Below are positions 40,658-48,422 of a DNA stretch of 64,000 nt, one piece after another. Where the stretch lies: assembly GCF_002872075.1 (NCBI RefSeq), contig NZ_PGGU01000029.1, positions 133,435 through 197,434 on the forward strand. Direction: 5' to 3'. Within the stretch, counting starts at the first letter, position 1. Every line of letters begins with the position of its first letter. Under the pieces are notes generated by a model, which saw only the letters and a list, made by a program, of their open reading frames with translations, searched no databases and was not told where the DNA came from. Origin of the DNA: Microbacterium aurantiacum (GTDB lineage Bacteria; Actinomycetota; Actinomycetes; Actinomycetales; Microbacteriaceae). The position numbers were made by a program, and so were the translations under genes.

Positions 40658-40999
40658 TTAGTTCAGACCCGACTGGTCCTGACCGTCGAAAGTAACCGGA
40701 AGGTCTTCGGGTCGGATTGCGGGCGGGTTGCGTAATTGATCGATTCGCTCACGCATGTGCTCGATGGCTGTCGTGTTATCGGGTTCGGTCATGTCGCTGG
40801 AGGAGCTCTCCACGAGCATGACGGTGCTGGGGGTGAGGAGGAAGGAAGCTTCGACCGTGTTGCCGTGGTCGTCGACGGCCATCAACGTGACCGTGTCGCT
40901 ATGGGTGGCGTTGCTGAGCGCGGTCGCGTACTCCAGGAGCGTCCCCGCTGCGTCGTTTCCGAGGAAGTGGGCCTTTTCGCCGTACGTTACGTGCTTCAT
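40658..40999 (-). CDS. Small conserved hypothetical protein
   Basis: A 113-residue protein opening MKHVTYGEKAHFLGNDAAGT and containing LLEYATALSNATHSDTVTLM and EPDNTTAIEHMRERIDQL. The N-terminal half looks like a small beta-alpha-beta domain and the C-terminal third is helical and acidic. I have seen similar proteins only as hypotheticals in Microbacteriaceae and give no function. The ATG at 40999 is chosen because the frame upstream contains a Cys- and Pro-rich stretch unlike the family; the ribosome-binding site is poor (GGAG about 11 bases away). Confidence 0.7.
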   Translation of the reverse strand: MKHVTYGEKAHFLGNDAAGTLLEYATALSNATHSDTVTLMAVDDHGNTVEASFLLTPSTVMLVESSSSDMTEPDNTTAIEHMRERIDQLRNPPAIRPEDLPVTFDGQDQSGLN

Positions 41000-41120
41000 A
41001 CGTGCACGCTCTCCGCAGAAGCAGTAGGCGCACAGGGGGTTGACACCGGGTGCCCGCCCGGGAGGGGGCTGTGCTCGCATCGCATCTAGGTGTTCGTGAG
41101 GTTGGGGCCTACCGTGAGGT

Positions 41121-41414
41121 ATGGGAAAACTCCGCTATGACAGCACGGTCCCCCCGATCGTGGTCGACGACACTGAGCTTGCACATTTGAAGGTCGTGAT
41201 GGGGACCAAGCTCCGCCGTCAGGAGTGCTTCATGATGACCTGGCATCCGCCCGGTGGGGATCCCGGTCGGACGTGCAGCGCATGGATCCACCCCGCGATC
41301 CCGCTCCAGTTCTACTTTGACGGCGAAACTATCCCGCAGGTCACTCCCTCCCACATCGCCGAGTTGATGGAGAGGGTGAACGCGACCGGCGACCTGGTCC
41401 TCCACCTCGACTGA
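41121..41414 (+). CDS. Small conserved protein, DUF7882-like (paralogue 3)
   Basis: A 97-residue protein with the same order of motifs as the other two paralogues: MGKLRYDS, ELAHLKVVMGTKLRRQE, FMMTWHPPGGDPGRTCSAWI and IPLQFYFDG. It is the most diverged and lacks the C-terminal tail. A -10-like TACCGT lies five bases before the ATG, so it also appears leaderless. Function unknown. Confidence 0.78.
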   Translation: MGKLRYDSTVPPIVVDDTELAHLKVVMGTKLRRQECFMMTWHPPGGDPGRTCSAWIHPAIPLQFYFDGETIPQVTPSHIAELMERVNATGDLVLHLD

Positions 41415-41903
41415 TCACCGCGTCGGGACGCGACCGCTCATGCCGTCGTAACCCGCCCACGGGATCCTGTCAATCCCTGCACCCGGTTGAGCGGCCACCC
41501 CTATGTTGAGAGAACGAGGGTCGGAGAGGCGCGAGGACGCGGCCCACCGGAACAGCCTTCAATAAGGCTGGCGGCCCTCAACAGGCTTCGTTGAGTGGTC
41601 TGCCAGCCGCCCATCTTGCTCGGCCATACGAAAGATCTAGGCCCGCCTACATCGCACGCTTGTGGGCGTCCCGCCCACCTCCTTGCGCCTTCCCCGCACG
41701 CCCCGCAGCCGGACGGCCACACTCCCCGCGCCACTGCATGGACACCGCCCGGGAGTCTGCGAGGACACATGGCCGTCCGCACGGAGTCGGACGCGACCGA
41801 CGGAACGCAAGGGGGTTCCACCGTGGCGTTCCGCATGATTATCTCGGGGCTTGGTTGGGACATCACACCCGAGACGTCCCCCACCACAGCAAGGAGATCT
41901 TTC
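41415..41903. other. Non-coding stretch with two small hairpins
   Basis: No convincing gene. A 7-bp stem with a CAAT loop (41553-41570, CAGCCTT/AAGGCTG) and a 6-bp stem (41577-41595, CTCAAC/GTTGAG) could end transcription from the upstream gene. The last 140 bases are the leader of the next gene. Confidence 0.55.
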
Positions 41904-42185
41904 ATGAGCAACTCCAACTCGAACTCGCGTGTCTCTCGTCTCACGACGGAGACCAAAGCGGCATTCAAGACCACAGAATTCATCGCATACGTTGTCATAC
42001 TCATCGCGATGTTCATCGCTTCCGCAGTCGTCGACAACAACGAAGACGGTCAAGGATTCGGCGCCTCGCAGGTCTGGCTCTACGCCACCATCCTCACCGT
42101 CGGCTATATGGTCAGCCGTGGCCTCGCCAAGTCCGGAAGCCGTGAGCGTTACGACCACGACAACCACGCTGGCGATCGCCACTGA
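41904..42185 (+). CDS. Small membrane protein
   Basis: A 93-residue protein with a Ser/Asn-rich start (MSNSNSNSRVSRL), two hydrophobic helices (FIAYVVILIAMFIASAVV and VWLYATILTVGYMVSRGLA) and a charged, His/Asp-rich tail. Small two-helix proteins of this kind are common in actinobacteria and have no assigned function. A strong ribosome-binding site (AAGGAG) stands before the ATG at 41904; the open frame upstream is non-family sequence. Confidence 0.75.
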   Translation: MSNSNSNSRVSRLTTETKAAFKTTEFIAYVVILIAMFIASAVVDNNEDGQGFGASQVWLYATILTVGYMVSRGLAKSGSRERYDHDNHAGDRH

Positions 42186-42566
42186 TCCACGCACCGCCAA
42201 CCGGTCGAGCACGCGCTCGACTCCGGGTCGACCGGAGCTCCTCGCTGAGACGAGAAGCCCCGGTGGTTTGCTTGTGACAAATTCGCTCCCGAGGGATCCC
42301 GAGACGAAGCCCAGAGCTGCCAGCACCAGTGGTGCCACAGCAACCAAGTCATGGGAATCGCCGCGCATCACGGGCAGCCGAAATCGATCGTTTTCGACAG
42401 GCTGGTCGACGCCGACAGCCAGGAGCGCGACACGCCGAGAAGCGATCCGCCGAAACCCCCTGCCGAAACCAAAACGCGCCGGAATATCGGTTTCACCGTT
42501 TTCGGCGCCGTCGTGGGTGCCAGTGCCACAGTCGCTTTCACGCGTCACGTTTCGACTGTGAAGGGG
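42186..42566. other. Non-coding stretch
   Basis: I see no gene. The stretch contains the variant palindrome CGAAATCGATCGTTTTCG near 42380, related to the copies at 36958 and 39180. Confidence 0.5.
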
Positions 42567-43148
42567 TCAGTCGGCGAGGGCTCGAGATCGTCGGTAGAAC
42601 GTCGCTCGAGACATGCCGAGGTCTCGAGCAACCTGGGCGGCGGGTTGGCCAGATTCGACCAGATGGACAGCGCTGCGGATCTGGCTGTCGGTGATCCGTT
42701 GTGGCCGGCCGCCGAGGTCGTGGCCGGCAGCCCGTCGCTTAGCGATGGAATCGGTGACGCGTTCGCGTTTGATCTCGTGCTCCATCTGAGCGAGCGCGGC
42801 CATGATGGTGAAGAGCATCGAGCCCATCGGGGTGGATGTGTCGACGTCGCCGCCGCCAAGGTTGAGGACCCGGAGGCCGGCGCCGCGGCTCCGGAGCTCG
42901 TCCGCGAACGCAAGCATGTTCTGCGTGGAGCGGCCGAGCCGGTCGAGGGTCGTGATGATCAACGTGTCACCGGGCTCGAGCGCGGCGAGAGCGAGGTCGA
43001 ACTGTGGCCGCGAGGCGCGGGCACCGGAGACACCTCGGTCGACGTAGAGATCATCTCGACGTATGCCGGCGGCGAGCAGATCTGCCTCTTGCCGGTCTGT
43101 GGACTGCTGCCGCGTCGACACCCGCGCGTATCCAATGAGCTTCGTCAT
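42567..43148 (-). CDS. Serine recombinase (resolvase/invertase family)
   Basis: A 193-residue small serine recombinase. The catalytic serine 11 is in YARVSTRQQS, conserved arginines are in LDRLGRSTQNM, and the long E helix is MGSMLFTIMAALAQMEHEIK. A C-terminal helix-turn-helix (AAQVARDLGMSRATFYRRSR) binds DNA. This matches Tn3 resolvase/Pin invertase-type enzymes. The ATG at 43148 begins the family N-terminus MTKLIGYARVS; an upstream ATG at 43214 would add 22 residues. No transposase is nearby. An 11-bp inverted repeat lies 123 bases upstream and may be its binding site. Confidence 0.9.
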   Translation of the reverse strand: MTKLIGYARVSTRQQSTDRQEADLLAAGIRRDDLYVDRGVSGARASRPQFDLALAALEPGDTLIITTLDRLGRSTQNMLAFADELRSRGAGLRVLNLGGGDVDTSTPMGSMLFTIMAALAQMEHEIKRERVTDSIAKRRAAGHDLGGRPQRITDSQIRSAVHLVESGQPAAQVARDLGMSRATFYRRSRALAD

Positions 43149-43270
43149 GTACGCCGTCCTTCCTGTCTCATAACTAACCTCGCGTACCGGTTCGTGAACC
43201 AGTGGTTGCGACACGTAGTTCTGAGAATCTGATCGGCGCGGGATTACGGCGCGTTCTCTCCTTCGCCTCT

Positions 43271-43296
43271 AGCCTTGCGAGACGCCTCGCAAGGCT
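43271..43296. repeat. 11-bp perfect inverted repeat near the serine recombinase
   Basis: AGCCTTGCGAG and CTCGCAAGGCT flank ACGC; a further half-site TTGCGAGACG follows at 43301-43310. The arrangement could be a recombination site, an operator or a terminator. Confidence 0.55.
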
Positions 43297-43406
43297 ACGG
43301 TTGCGAGACGAGTGTCAGGGTCACACCCAGGGCAGTGTCATCGAAAGCTCGTGGCCGGATCATCCCCACCGCTCTCAGCAGCGTCTCGACCACTGCCAGT
43401 GTCGAG

Positions 43407-43898
43407 TCAGGCCGAGATCGGGTCCAGGATGTCGCATAGTTTGCGAATCAGTTTGATCACGTCGGCGCTGTACTGCTTCATGGTGAGGAGCGTGATCCCA
43501 GCATCGTTTCCATGCGAGATGTTGTCCCGCAGTTTGCCAACGCTCTGGAGACTTGAGATCTCCTGCTCCATCCCGCTCGTCAGAGTCGGATACCAGCTAA
43601 GGTCGAAACCGTCGAGAGCATCCTTGAGCTTGACCTGGTTGATGCCCCACACTCGGTTGACGTTCTGTTCGACGTAACGGTGGACAGACGAGCTTGCCTT
43701 TGTGCGTGCATGCTCAGTCAGAAGTGCTTTCAGAGACTGCTCCGCGAACCCTGCTACGAGGACGCAGAGGTAGCGCGCGTAATTCGCGCTCAGTTCCCCG
43801 TCGAGCTTGGCCCCGTCGATGATGTCAATGCGTCGTTGCAATACCTGTTCTAGCCGACGGACCTCGCCGCGACCATACAGTCGCGTACCTGCCGCCAC
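43407..43898 (-). CDS. HEPN domain protein (RiboL-PSP/MAE_28990-like), probable RNase toxin
   Basis: A 163-residue all-helical protein. The HEPN RNase signature Rx4H is present as RDNISHG (Arg124, His129), in the form typical of the RiboL-PSP-HEPN/MAE_28990 groups. The N-terminal part ELSANYARYLCVLVAGFAEQ is also usual for them. Such proteins cut RNA in toxin-antitoxin and anti-phage systems and often pair with DUF262 proteins. Here the DUF262 gene lies two bases upstream in the same operon. The start is GTG. Codon use is less GC-rich than the catabolic genes outside the island. RNase activity is inferred. Confidence 0.8.
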   Translation of the reverse strand: MAAGTRLYGRGEVRRLEQVLQRRIDIIDGAKLDGELSANYARYLCVLVAGFAEQSLKALLTEHARTKASSSVHRYVEQNVNRVWGINQVKLKDALDGFDLSWYPTLTSGMEQEISSLQSVGKLRDNISHGNDAGITLLTMKQYSADVIKLIRKLCDILDPISA

Positions 43899-43900
43899 CG

Positions 43901-45046
43901 CTAGACCCCTGCAAAGAAAGCGGTCGCCTTGTCGATCCGGGTGTCGACTGAATCTTCCGATGATGTGGCGTAGAGCGTTGCCATGCGGAAGTCATCGTCG
44001 GATTTCAGTTCTGCAAACGCAGCGGCAAACTTCAACGGATCGATGTCACCCCCTGAGGCGAGGCGCCGCATGACGGCAATGGTGATCGAGTCGACATACG
44101 CGGCGTTCACCGCCCTCTCTGGTCGGAACGCCTGTTTGCTAAGGCCATTGTCGATCAGCTCCATGGCGCGGACGAAAAGCAAGCCCAGGCCGCTGTCTGG
44201 CGTGAGGGCGTCTTCCCGTCGCTTTTCGAGAAAATCATTGAGGAAAGCCTTGAGAGGGCGGTAGTACTCAGCCTGGTTCTCGTATAAGGCGAGTATTCGG
44301 AGGATTAGCTCGTGATCGCGGAACCGGGGGGACTGCGGACCGTAGAGGTTGCGCCAGTGCTGGTCTTGGTTAAGGCGGCTGATTCCGGCGAGGAACGAGC
44401 CCGCGAAGAGGGCGATCCGGATTTCCTGAGGCTGGAGCGGGCTTCCTCCCGTGTTCAGACGCTCGTAGATCGAGTAGACGGCGTTCTGCGCGCCAGTCTC
44501 GGACTCCTGCCGCAGGACGGTCGCATGGATGATGCTGTCGTCTAGTCGGCGTCGATCCTCCGGTTCTAGATCGTCGTACGAGAGATTATTGAACGGAGCT
44601 TGGACGTTAGTAAGGCGAAACTTCTTGTCATTGGCGATGCCGTCGTAGAACATGCGAAGCGTTCGAAGTCGCTGCTGACCGTCAAGAACGAGTAGCTTGT
44701 TCGCTCGATCCCGTACCAGGAAGATTCCAGGCACCGGCAGCCCAAGGAGAAGGCTCTCGATGAACCGGCTCATCTGGGTCTGGCGCCAGACGAACGCTCG
44801 CTGGAACGCGCGGACCTCGCCTGTGCCCTGATACTCCGGATCGAAGGACGGGACGACGATGTCTTCGAGGTTCATGCGCCTTACGAGCCCGTGCACGTCG
44901 TAGTCGGCACCGTAAGAAGTGATCTCGTAGGACGTGGTGATGACCTCTGTGTCTGGGTCGACGTCTTGGATCTCATTGTCGCCCTCCGTGAAGGTTATGT
45001 CATCCTGCAATGGTTCTTCGATCGATGTGTCGTCGGGGTCAGCCAT
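43901..45046 (-). CDS. DUF262 (GmrS/ParB-like) domain protein
   Basis: A 381-residue protein. After an acidic N-terminal stretch of about 40 residues comes the DUF262 core: FQRAFVWRQTQMSRFIESLL (QRxxVW), LGLPVPGIFL, and LVLDGQQRLRTL (DGQQR at 122-126), then ERLNTGGSPLQPQEIR. These are the nucleotide-binding/hydrolysis motifs of the ParB/Srx fold seen in GmrSD-type restriction enzymes. There is no C-terminal DUF1524 HNH nuclease; the effector is probably the HEPN protein encoded two bases downstream. The pair resembles known defence or toxin modules in which DUF262 controls a HEPN nuclease. Confidence 0.85.
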   Translation of the reverse strand: MADPDDTSIEEPLQDDITFTEGDNEIQDVDPDTEVITTSYEITSYGADYDVHGLVRRMNLEDIVVPSFDPEYQGTGEVRAFQRAFVWRQTQMSRFIESLLLGLPVPGIFLVRDRANKLLVLDGQQRLRTLRMFYDGIANDKKFRLTNVQAPFNNLSYDDLEPEDRRRLDDSIIHATVLRQESETGAQNAVYSIYERLNTGGSPLQPQEIRIALFAGSFLAGISRLNQDQHWRNLYGPQSPRFRDHELILRILALYENQAEYYRPLKAFLNDFLEKRREDALTPDSGLGLLFVRAMELIDNGLSKQAFRPERAVNAAYVDSITIAVMRRLASGGDIDPLKFAAAFAELKSDDDFRMATLYATSSEDSVDTRIDKATAFFAGV

Positions 45047-45227
45047 AACTGAAGCCTAGGTCTAGGGGGCGAGTTCGACCATGGACCCGTTCTACATCTA
45101 CCTTGCAGCCCTGCACGCCATGGATGTCATCCAGACCATCGCTACCGCGGTCGCGTGAGGCCGAGCCTTGCCATCCCCACGTCGCGACTGATGTTCCGCT
45201 ATCGTCTGGATCAGCACGAGTTCAAAG

Positions 45228-46328
45228 ATGAACGGAGCAGTAGTGGAGTTCTCAGAGCGTCTCGATTCCATCGCAACCAAGGTCAAGAATCAGGCGACCG
45301 CCATTGGGACCGAGGAGGCGACGAAGAACGCGTTCGTGATGCCCTTCATCTCGACGATCCTTGGGTACGACGTCTTTGACCCGCTCGAGGTGGTCCCGGA
45401 GTTCACGGCCGATGTTGGGACGAAGAAGGGAGAGAAAATCGACTACGCCATCATGCGTGATGGCGAAGTGCAGATCCTCATCGAGTGCAAGCCGTCGATG
45501 GGCTCTCTCAAGATCGAGCATGCCTCGCAGCTCTTCCGATACTTCTCGGTGACGAACGCGCGCATTGCCGTGCTGACGAACGGCGTGGTCTGGCACTTCT
45601 ACACCGATCTCGATGCACCCAATCGCATGGACGCCAAGCCGTTCCTCGTCCTCGATCTGCTGGACATCGATGAGACGCTCATTCCTGAGATCCAGAAGCT
45701 CAGCAAGGAGAGCTTCGACCTTGAATCGATCATCAGCGCGGCTGAGGAACTCAAGTACATCGGAGCGCTCAAGCGTGAGATCGCGGCGCAGTTTCGTGAG
45801 CCGTCTGACGAGTGGATCAAGTTTTTCGCAACGCGAGTCTACGAAGGGTCGTACACGCAGAAGGTCCGTCAACAGTTCACGTCCCTTGTGGGCAAAGCCG
45901 CCCAGCAGTTCCTCACTGAGAGAGTAAACGACCGGCTCAAGACCGCGCTCGGCGTGAGTGGCATTTCTCACACAGCTACCCCGCCGGCCACCACCAGCGC
46001 CGAAGTTGCAGTCGCAGATCTCGAGCGTGACACAGAGATCGAGACGACTCTCGAAGAGCTCGAGGGATACCAGATCGTCAAAGCGATCGCATGCGGCGAC
46101 GTCAAGCCGCAACGGATCACCCACCGCGACGCGAAGAGCTACTTCGCGGTACTGCTCGACGACAACAACCGCAAGCCGATCGCCCGACTCCACTTCAACG
46201 GCAAGCAACGATACCTCGGGCTGCTCGACGAGGGGAAGGTAGAAACTCGGCATCCCATCGGGGAGATCGACGAGATCTACACCCACGCTGACAGCATCCG
46301 CGAAGCCGTTCGCAGGTACAACGACTGA
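45228..46328 (+). CDS. HsdR N-terminal-like (HSDR_N_2) PD-(D/E)xK nuclease-domain protein
   Basis: A 366-residue protein. Residues about 20-160 match the type I restriction enzyme R-subunit N-terminal nuclease domain: KIDYAIMRDGEVQILIECKP gives Asp72 and Glu86-x-Lys88, and SLKIEHASQLFRYFSVTNAR follows. No helicase motor is present, so it is not a full HsdR. The C-terminal 100 residues (VKAIACGDVKPQRITHRDAK ... RLHFNGKQRYLGLLDEGK) are a separate domain often attached to such nucleases. It is divergent from the DUF262-HEPN pair. GTG at 45243 with GGAG upstream is an alternative start. Role: probable DNA-targeting defence protein. Confidence 0.82.
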   Translation: MNGAVVEFSERLDSIATKVKNQATAIGTEEATKNAFVMPFISTILGYDVFDPLEVVPEFTADVGTKKGEKIDYAIMRDGEVQILIECKPSMGSLKIEHASQLFRYFSVTNARIAVLTNGVVWHFYTDLDAPNRMDAKPFLVLDLLDIDETLIPEIQKLSKESFDLESIISAAEELKYIGALKREIAAQFREPSDEWIKFFATRVYEGSYTQKVRQQFTSLVGKAAQQFLTERVNDRLKTALGVSGISHTATPPATTSAEVAVADLERDTEIETTLEELEGYQIVKAIACGDVKPQRITHRDAKSYFAVLLDDNNRKPIARLHFNGKQRYLGLLDEGKVETRHPIGEIDEIYTHADSIREAVRRYND

Positions 46329-46616
46329 GCCTCTGCGGTTGTTGCCTCAGGAATCACGGCGACCTGACATAAGTACCCCTATCGGCATCGCCGCGCAACG
46401 GGCGCGCTGCCTCACGATGCTCGTCGCGTTCGCCCGCAGCCGAGACAACAGCTTCGCGATGACAGCGGGATCGATTGCCGGAACCCTCGCAGGCAGCCTG
46501 CTACCAGGCGTCAACCTCATCCTGCTCCTCGTCAGGGCGGCGTCGCGAGCGACATGCGATGCCCGATTCGAGGCGGCCCGGTCCGGAAATCCTCGTATGA
46601 CGTCGTGGCTATCAGC

Positions 46617-46763
46617 TCAGTCCTGTGTATCGCCCTCGACAACGGCATCCTCCGCAGCGGCTTCGGCCGCAGCGCCCTCTTCCGGGGATTCCGCCCCTCC
46701 GCTCGCGGCGGATTCATCCGATGCAGCATTCTCACCCCGCCGTGCGGATCCGTTCGAGTTCAT
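46617..46763 (-). CDS. Small acidic protein (48 aa)
   Basis: A very short gene with an excellent ribosome-binding site (GGAGG, seven bases before ATG). The product opens MNSNGSARRGENAASDESAA and is otherwise Ala/Glu/Ser-rich and probably disordered, ending EDAVVEGDTQD. It follows another small acidic gene by three bases, so both form one transcript. Function unknown. Confidence 0.6.
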   Translation of the reverse strand: MNSNGSARRGENAASDESAASGGAESPEEGAAAEAAAEDAVVEGDTQD

Positions 46764-46766
46764 GAC

Positions 46767-46919
46767 CTAACCTCCAGACGGGTTCTCTAGAGGCTTCCCG
46801 TTCTCGTCCGTCGTCTCCTCATCGAGAAGCTCCTGAACGTCGTCGGGAGTGTCGCCCGCTGGTGCGTCAGCCGCCTCGACCGGATCCGGGTTTTCATGCT
46901 GATTCTTCTGATCGCTCAT
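46767..46919 (-). CDS. Small acidic protein (50 aa)
   Basis: The product opens MSDQKNQHENPDPVEAADAP and contains DDVQELLDEETTDENGKP, with no hydrophobic core; it is probably disordered or partner-bound. An ATG one codon earlier is equally possible. Its end overlaps the ribosome-binding site of the next small gene, indicating coupled translation. Similar acidic peptides occur in Microbacteriaceae as hypotheticals. Function unknown. Confidence 0.6.
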   Translation of the reverse strand: MSDQKNQHENPDPVEAADAPAGDTPDDVQELLDEETTDENGKPLENPSGG

Positions 46920-47724
46920 CATCCGGCGACCTTATGCGCGCAGCTGGCGCGGACCGAGGGGGTTGACGATAATGCTCCCGAGTGAGTGACCGACGCGGAT
47001 CGCTCAGTAGATGGACGGCACCACCAGCTCGTCACCGCATTGCTCGCGCCCTGCGTGCGTAGCGTGCTGTGGTCGAACAGCCGCGCCTCCTTCACGATCG
47101 CTCCCGGCTGCAGGCGTGAATTGGGAGCTGTGTGCGAAGTGCGTCATCTGCGCGACCGGCACCTTAACTGACATAATTACGACTATCAATGGCGCCGGCA
47201 GCTGGTCGCGGGGCAGCGATGCGGATTGCTCCTCCAGCGTGGTCGTAGCGACGCGATGGAGAACCGCGGCGGTGGTGTCGGATCTACGACACATGGAGCA
47301 AGTGAGCTGAGCATCCGCCGCTGGGGTGAGAAAATCGCTCCTCGACTTCGCCCGACTCGGCATTCTCCCGGGGCGAACATGAAGGTTTCGATGGAGATGG
47401 CGACTGGCTTGACGCGTTCCGCACCCGAACTTCGTACCCCGCCGCGGTCCTAGCGGGTCTCGCGCTGTCGAGGCGGCGACGGCTTCACCGTCGTGCTGGC
47501 GGCCGCGGTGAGCCCGGCATGAATTCGCGACAGGCGTGCTGATCAGGGCAGTGGCCAAGTGTCCCCCAGGTGTCCCCGGGTGTCGCGAGGATACTGATTT
47601 AGCTAGCTCCACGCGTTTCCGAAGTGCGTCGCGTGCATCCTGAGAATCCCTGATCATCGGACTAAAGTTCAACTTTCCCGGGCTGATCAGGCCTGGGGAC
47701 GTGGAATCGAAACGCTGCGAAAAT
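46920..47724. other. Non-coding right end of the element
   Basis: I recognise no gene in about 800 bases; the frames present have no ribosome-binding sites and unnatural compositions. An AT-rich patch near 47165-47190 could hold a promoter. The stretch ends with the 19-bp arm-like repeat (47559-47577) and the right att site. Confidence 0.55.
47559..47577 (+). repeat. Direct repeat, candidate integrase arm site (right)
   Basis: Exact copy of 33893-33911 (GTGTCCCCCAGGTGTCCCC), followed by a third imperfect unit GGGTGTCGC. It lies about 150 bases inside the right att core. Confidence 0.6.
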
Positions 47725-47783
47725 CACCCTGCTAAGGTGGAGTCCCCTCACGGGGACCGAGGGTTCAAATCCCTCCGTCTCCG
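47725..47783 (+). pseudogene. Displaced 3' half of tRNA-Ser(GCU) with attR core
   Basis: The sequence starts with the 18-bp core CACCCTGCTAAGGTGGAG and continues through a variable arm, an intact T arm (GAGGGTTCAAATCCCTC) and CGTCTCCG, the 3' acceptor strand and discriminator. No 5' half is present. The variable arm differs from the intact gene at 33717. It is the original chromosomal 3' end displaced when the element entered. Confidence 0.8.
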
Positions 47784-48422
47784 CCACAAAAAGTCCTGGT
47801 CATCACAAGTATTCCCACGTCAGGCGCTTCCCCTCTCACGCCTCCAGCGGAGACGCTTTTGGCGTTCAAGGGTCCCCCTGGGGGACCCCCGGGGGACCCC
47901 TGCGGTGCGCCACCCTCACCCCACTCCTGCAGGGTGCAGCACCCGCAGGAGCACCGCGCCGCATGATTCCGCGGCGGCGCATGGTCGGAGGCCGCTGGGG
48001 GACACCACCCCGCACAGGTGTTGCCCTCTGGTCGAGTATCGGCGTTCGACCTTGCCCTCGTCAGCAAGGGGCGTTTCTGCCCAACGCGGTTATCCACAGA
48101 CGCCGCAGAACATCGATCATCGCCTCAACTCAGGTGTCCGGAAATGCGGGTCATGCTCCCGTGGCCGACATCCCGTCTGCGGAACCACGCCCGACGGACT
48201 GCGGCGCCATCGTAGCCGTCCACTTCGGTTGTGTACACGAGTTCAGGCGCGATGCTCTCGATCGGAGCTTCGGCTAGGGTCGAACGTCTTCAGCCGCGCT
48301 CGGAGCCGCGCCTTGTGTCCGGGGTCGGCGAGGTGGCGGCCGCGAATCCATCCGAGGAGCGCCTTCATCGACGCGAACCCGCTTTGCCGGTCGTGTTCGC
48401 AGCGTTGCGGTGAGGCCCGTCG
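47784..48422. other. Non-coding stretch with G/C-rich inverted repeats
   Basis: No convincing gene. There is a 17-bp inverted repeat GGTCCCCCTGGGGGACC at 47871-47887 followed by further GGGGGACCCC units, and a hairpin around 47925-47949. A 41-codon minus-strand frame at 48243-48368 looks somewhat protein-like but has no supporting evidence. Confidence 0.5.

Larger units (their letters stand above)
33747..47742. mobile_element. Integrative element in tRNA-Ser(GCU), about 14 kb
   Basis: The element is bounded by direct repeats of an 18-bp tRNA segment. It carries a tyrosine integrase and an excisionase-like gene next to the left end, as is usual for tRNA-targeted islands, and has a displaced tRNA 3' half at the right end. 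A 19-bp direct repeat lies inside each end and may be the integrase arm site. Cargo comprises a SulP transporter, small conserved proteins, a serine recombinase and a probable defence module. No replication, conjugation or phage structural genes are visible, so it may be mobilised by others or be a remnant. Confidence 0.8.

Noticed and set aside
42567..43148. Serine recombinase as part of a transposon
   Set aside because: No transposase gene and no terminal inverted repeats could be seen on either side.
45228..46328. A complete type I restriction system
   Set aside because: Only an HsdR N-terminal-type nuclease domain is present; there is no helicase, HsdM or HsdS gene nearby.
47004..47672. 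A 222-codon minus-strand frame near the right end of the element
   Set aside because: No ribosome-binding site, unnatural composition and no recognisable domain; part of it overlaps the integrase arm-like repeat.
33717..47783. Prophage
   Set aside because: No capsid, terminase, portal, tail or lysis genes are visible, so an integrative element or genomic island is the safer description.
48243..48368. A 41-codon minus-strand frame (MKALLGWIRGRHLADPGHKA...)
   Set aside because: The composition is protein-like and it may be a remnant, but there is no ribosome-binding site or partner to support a gene.
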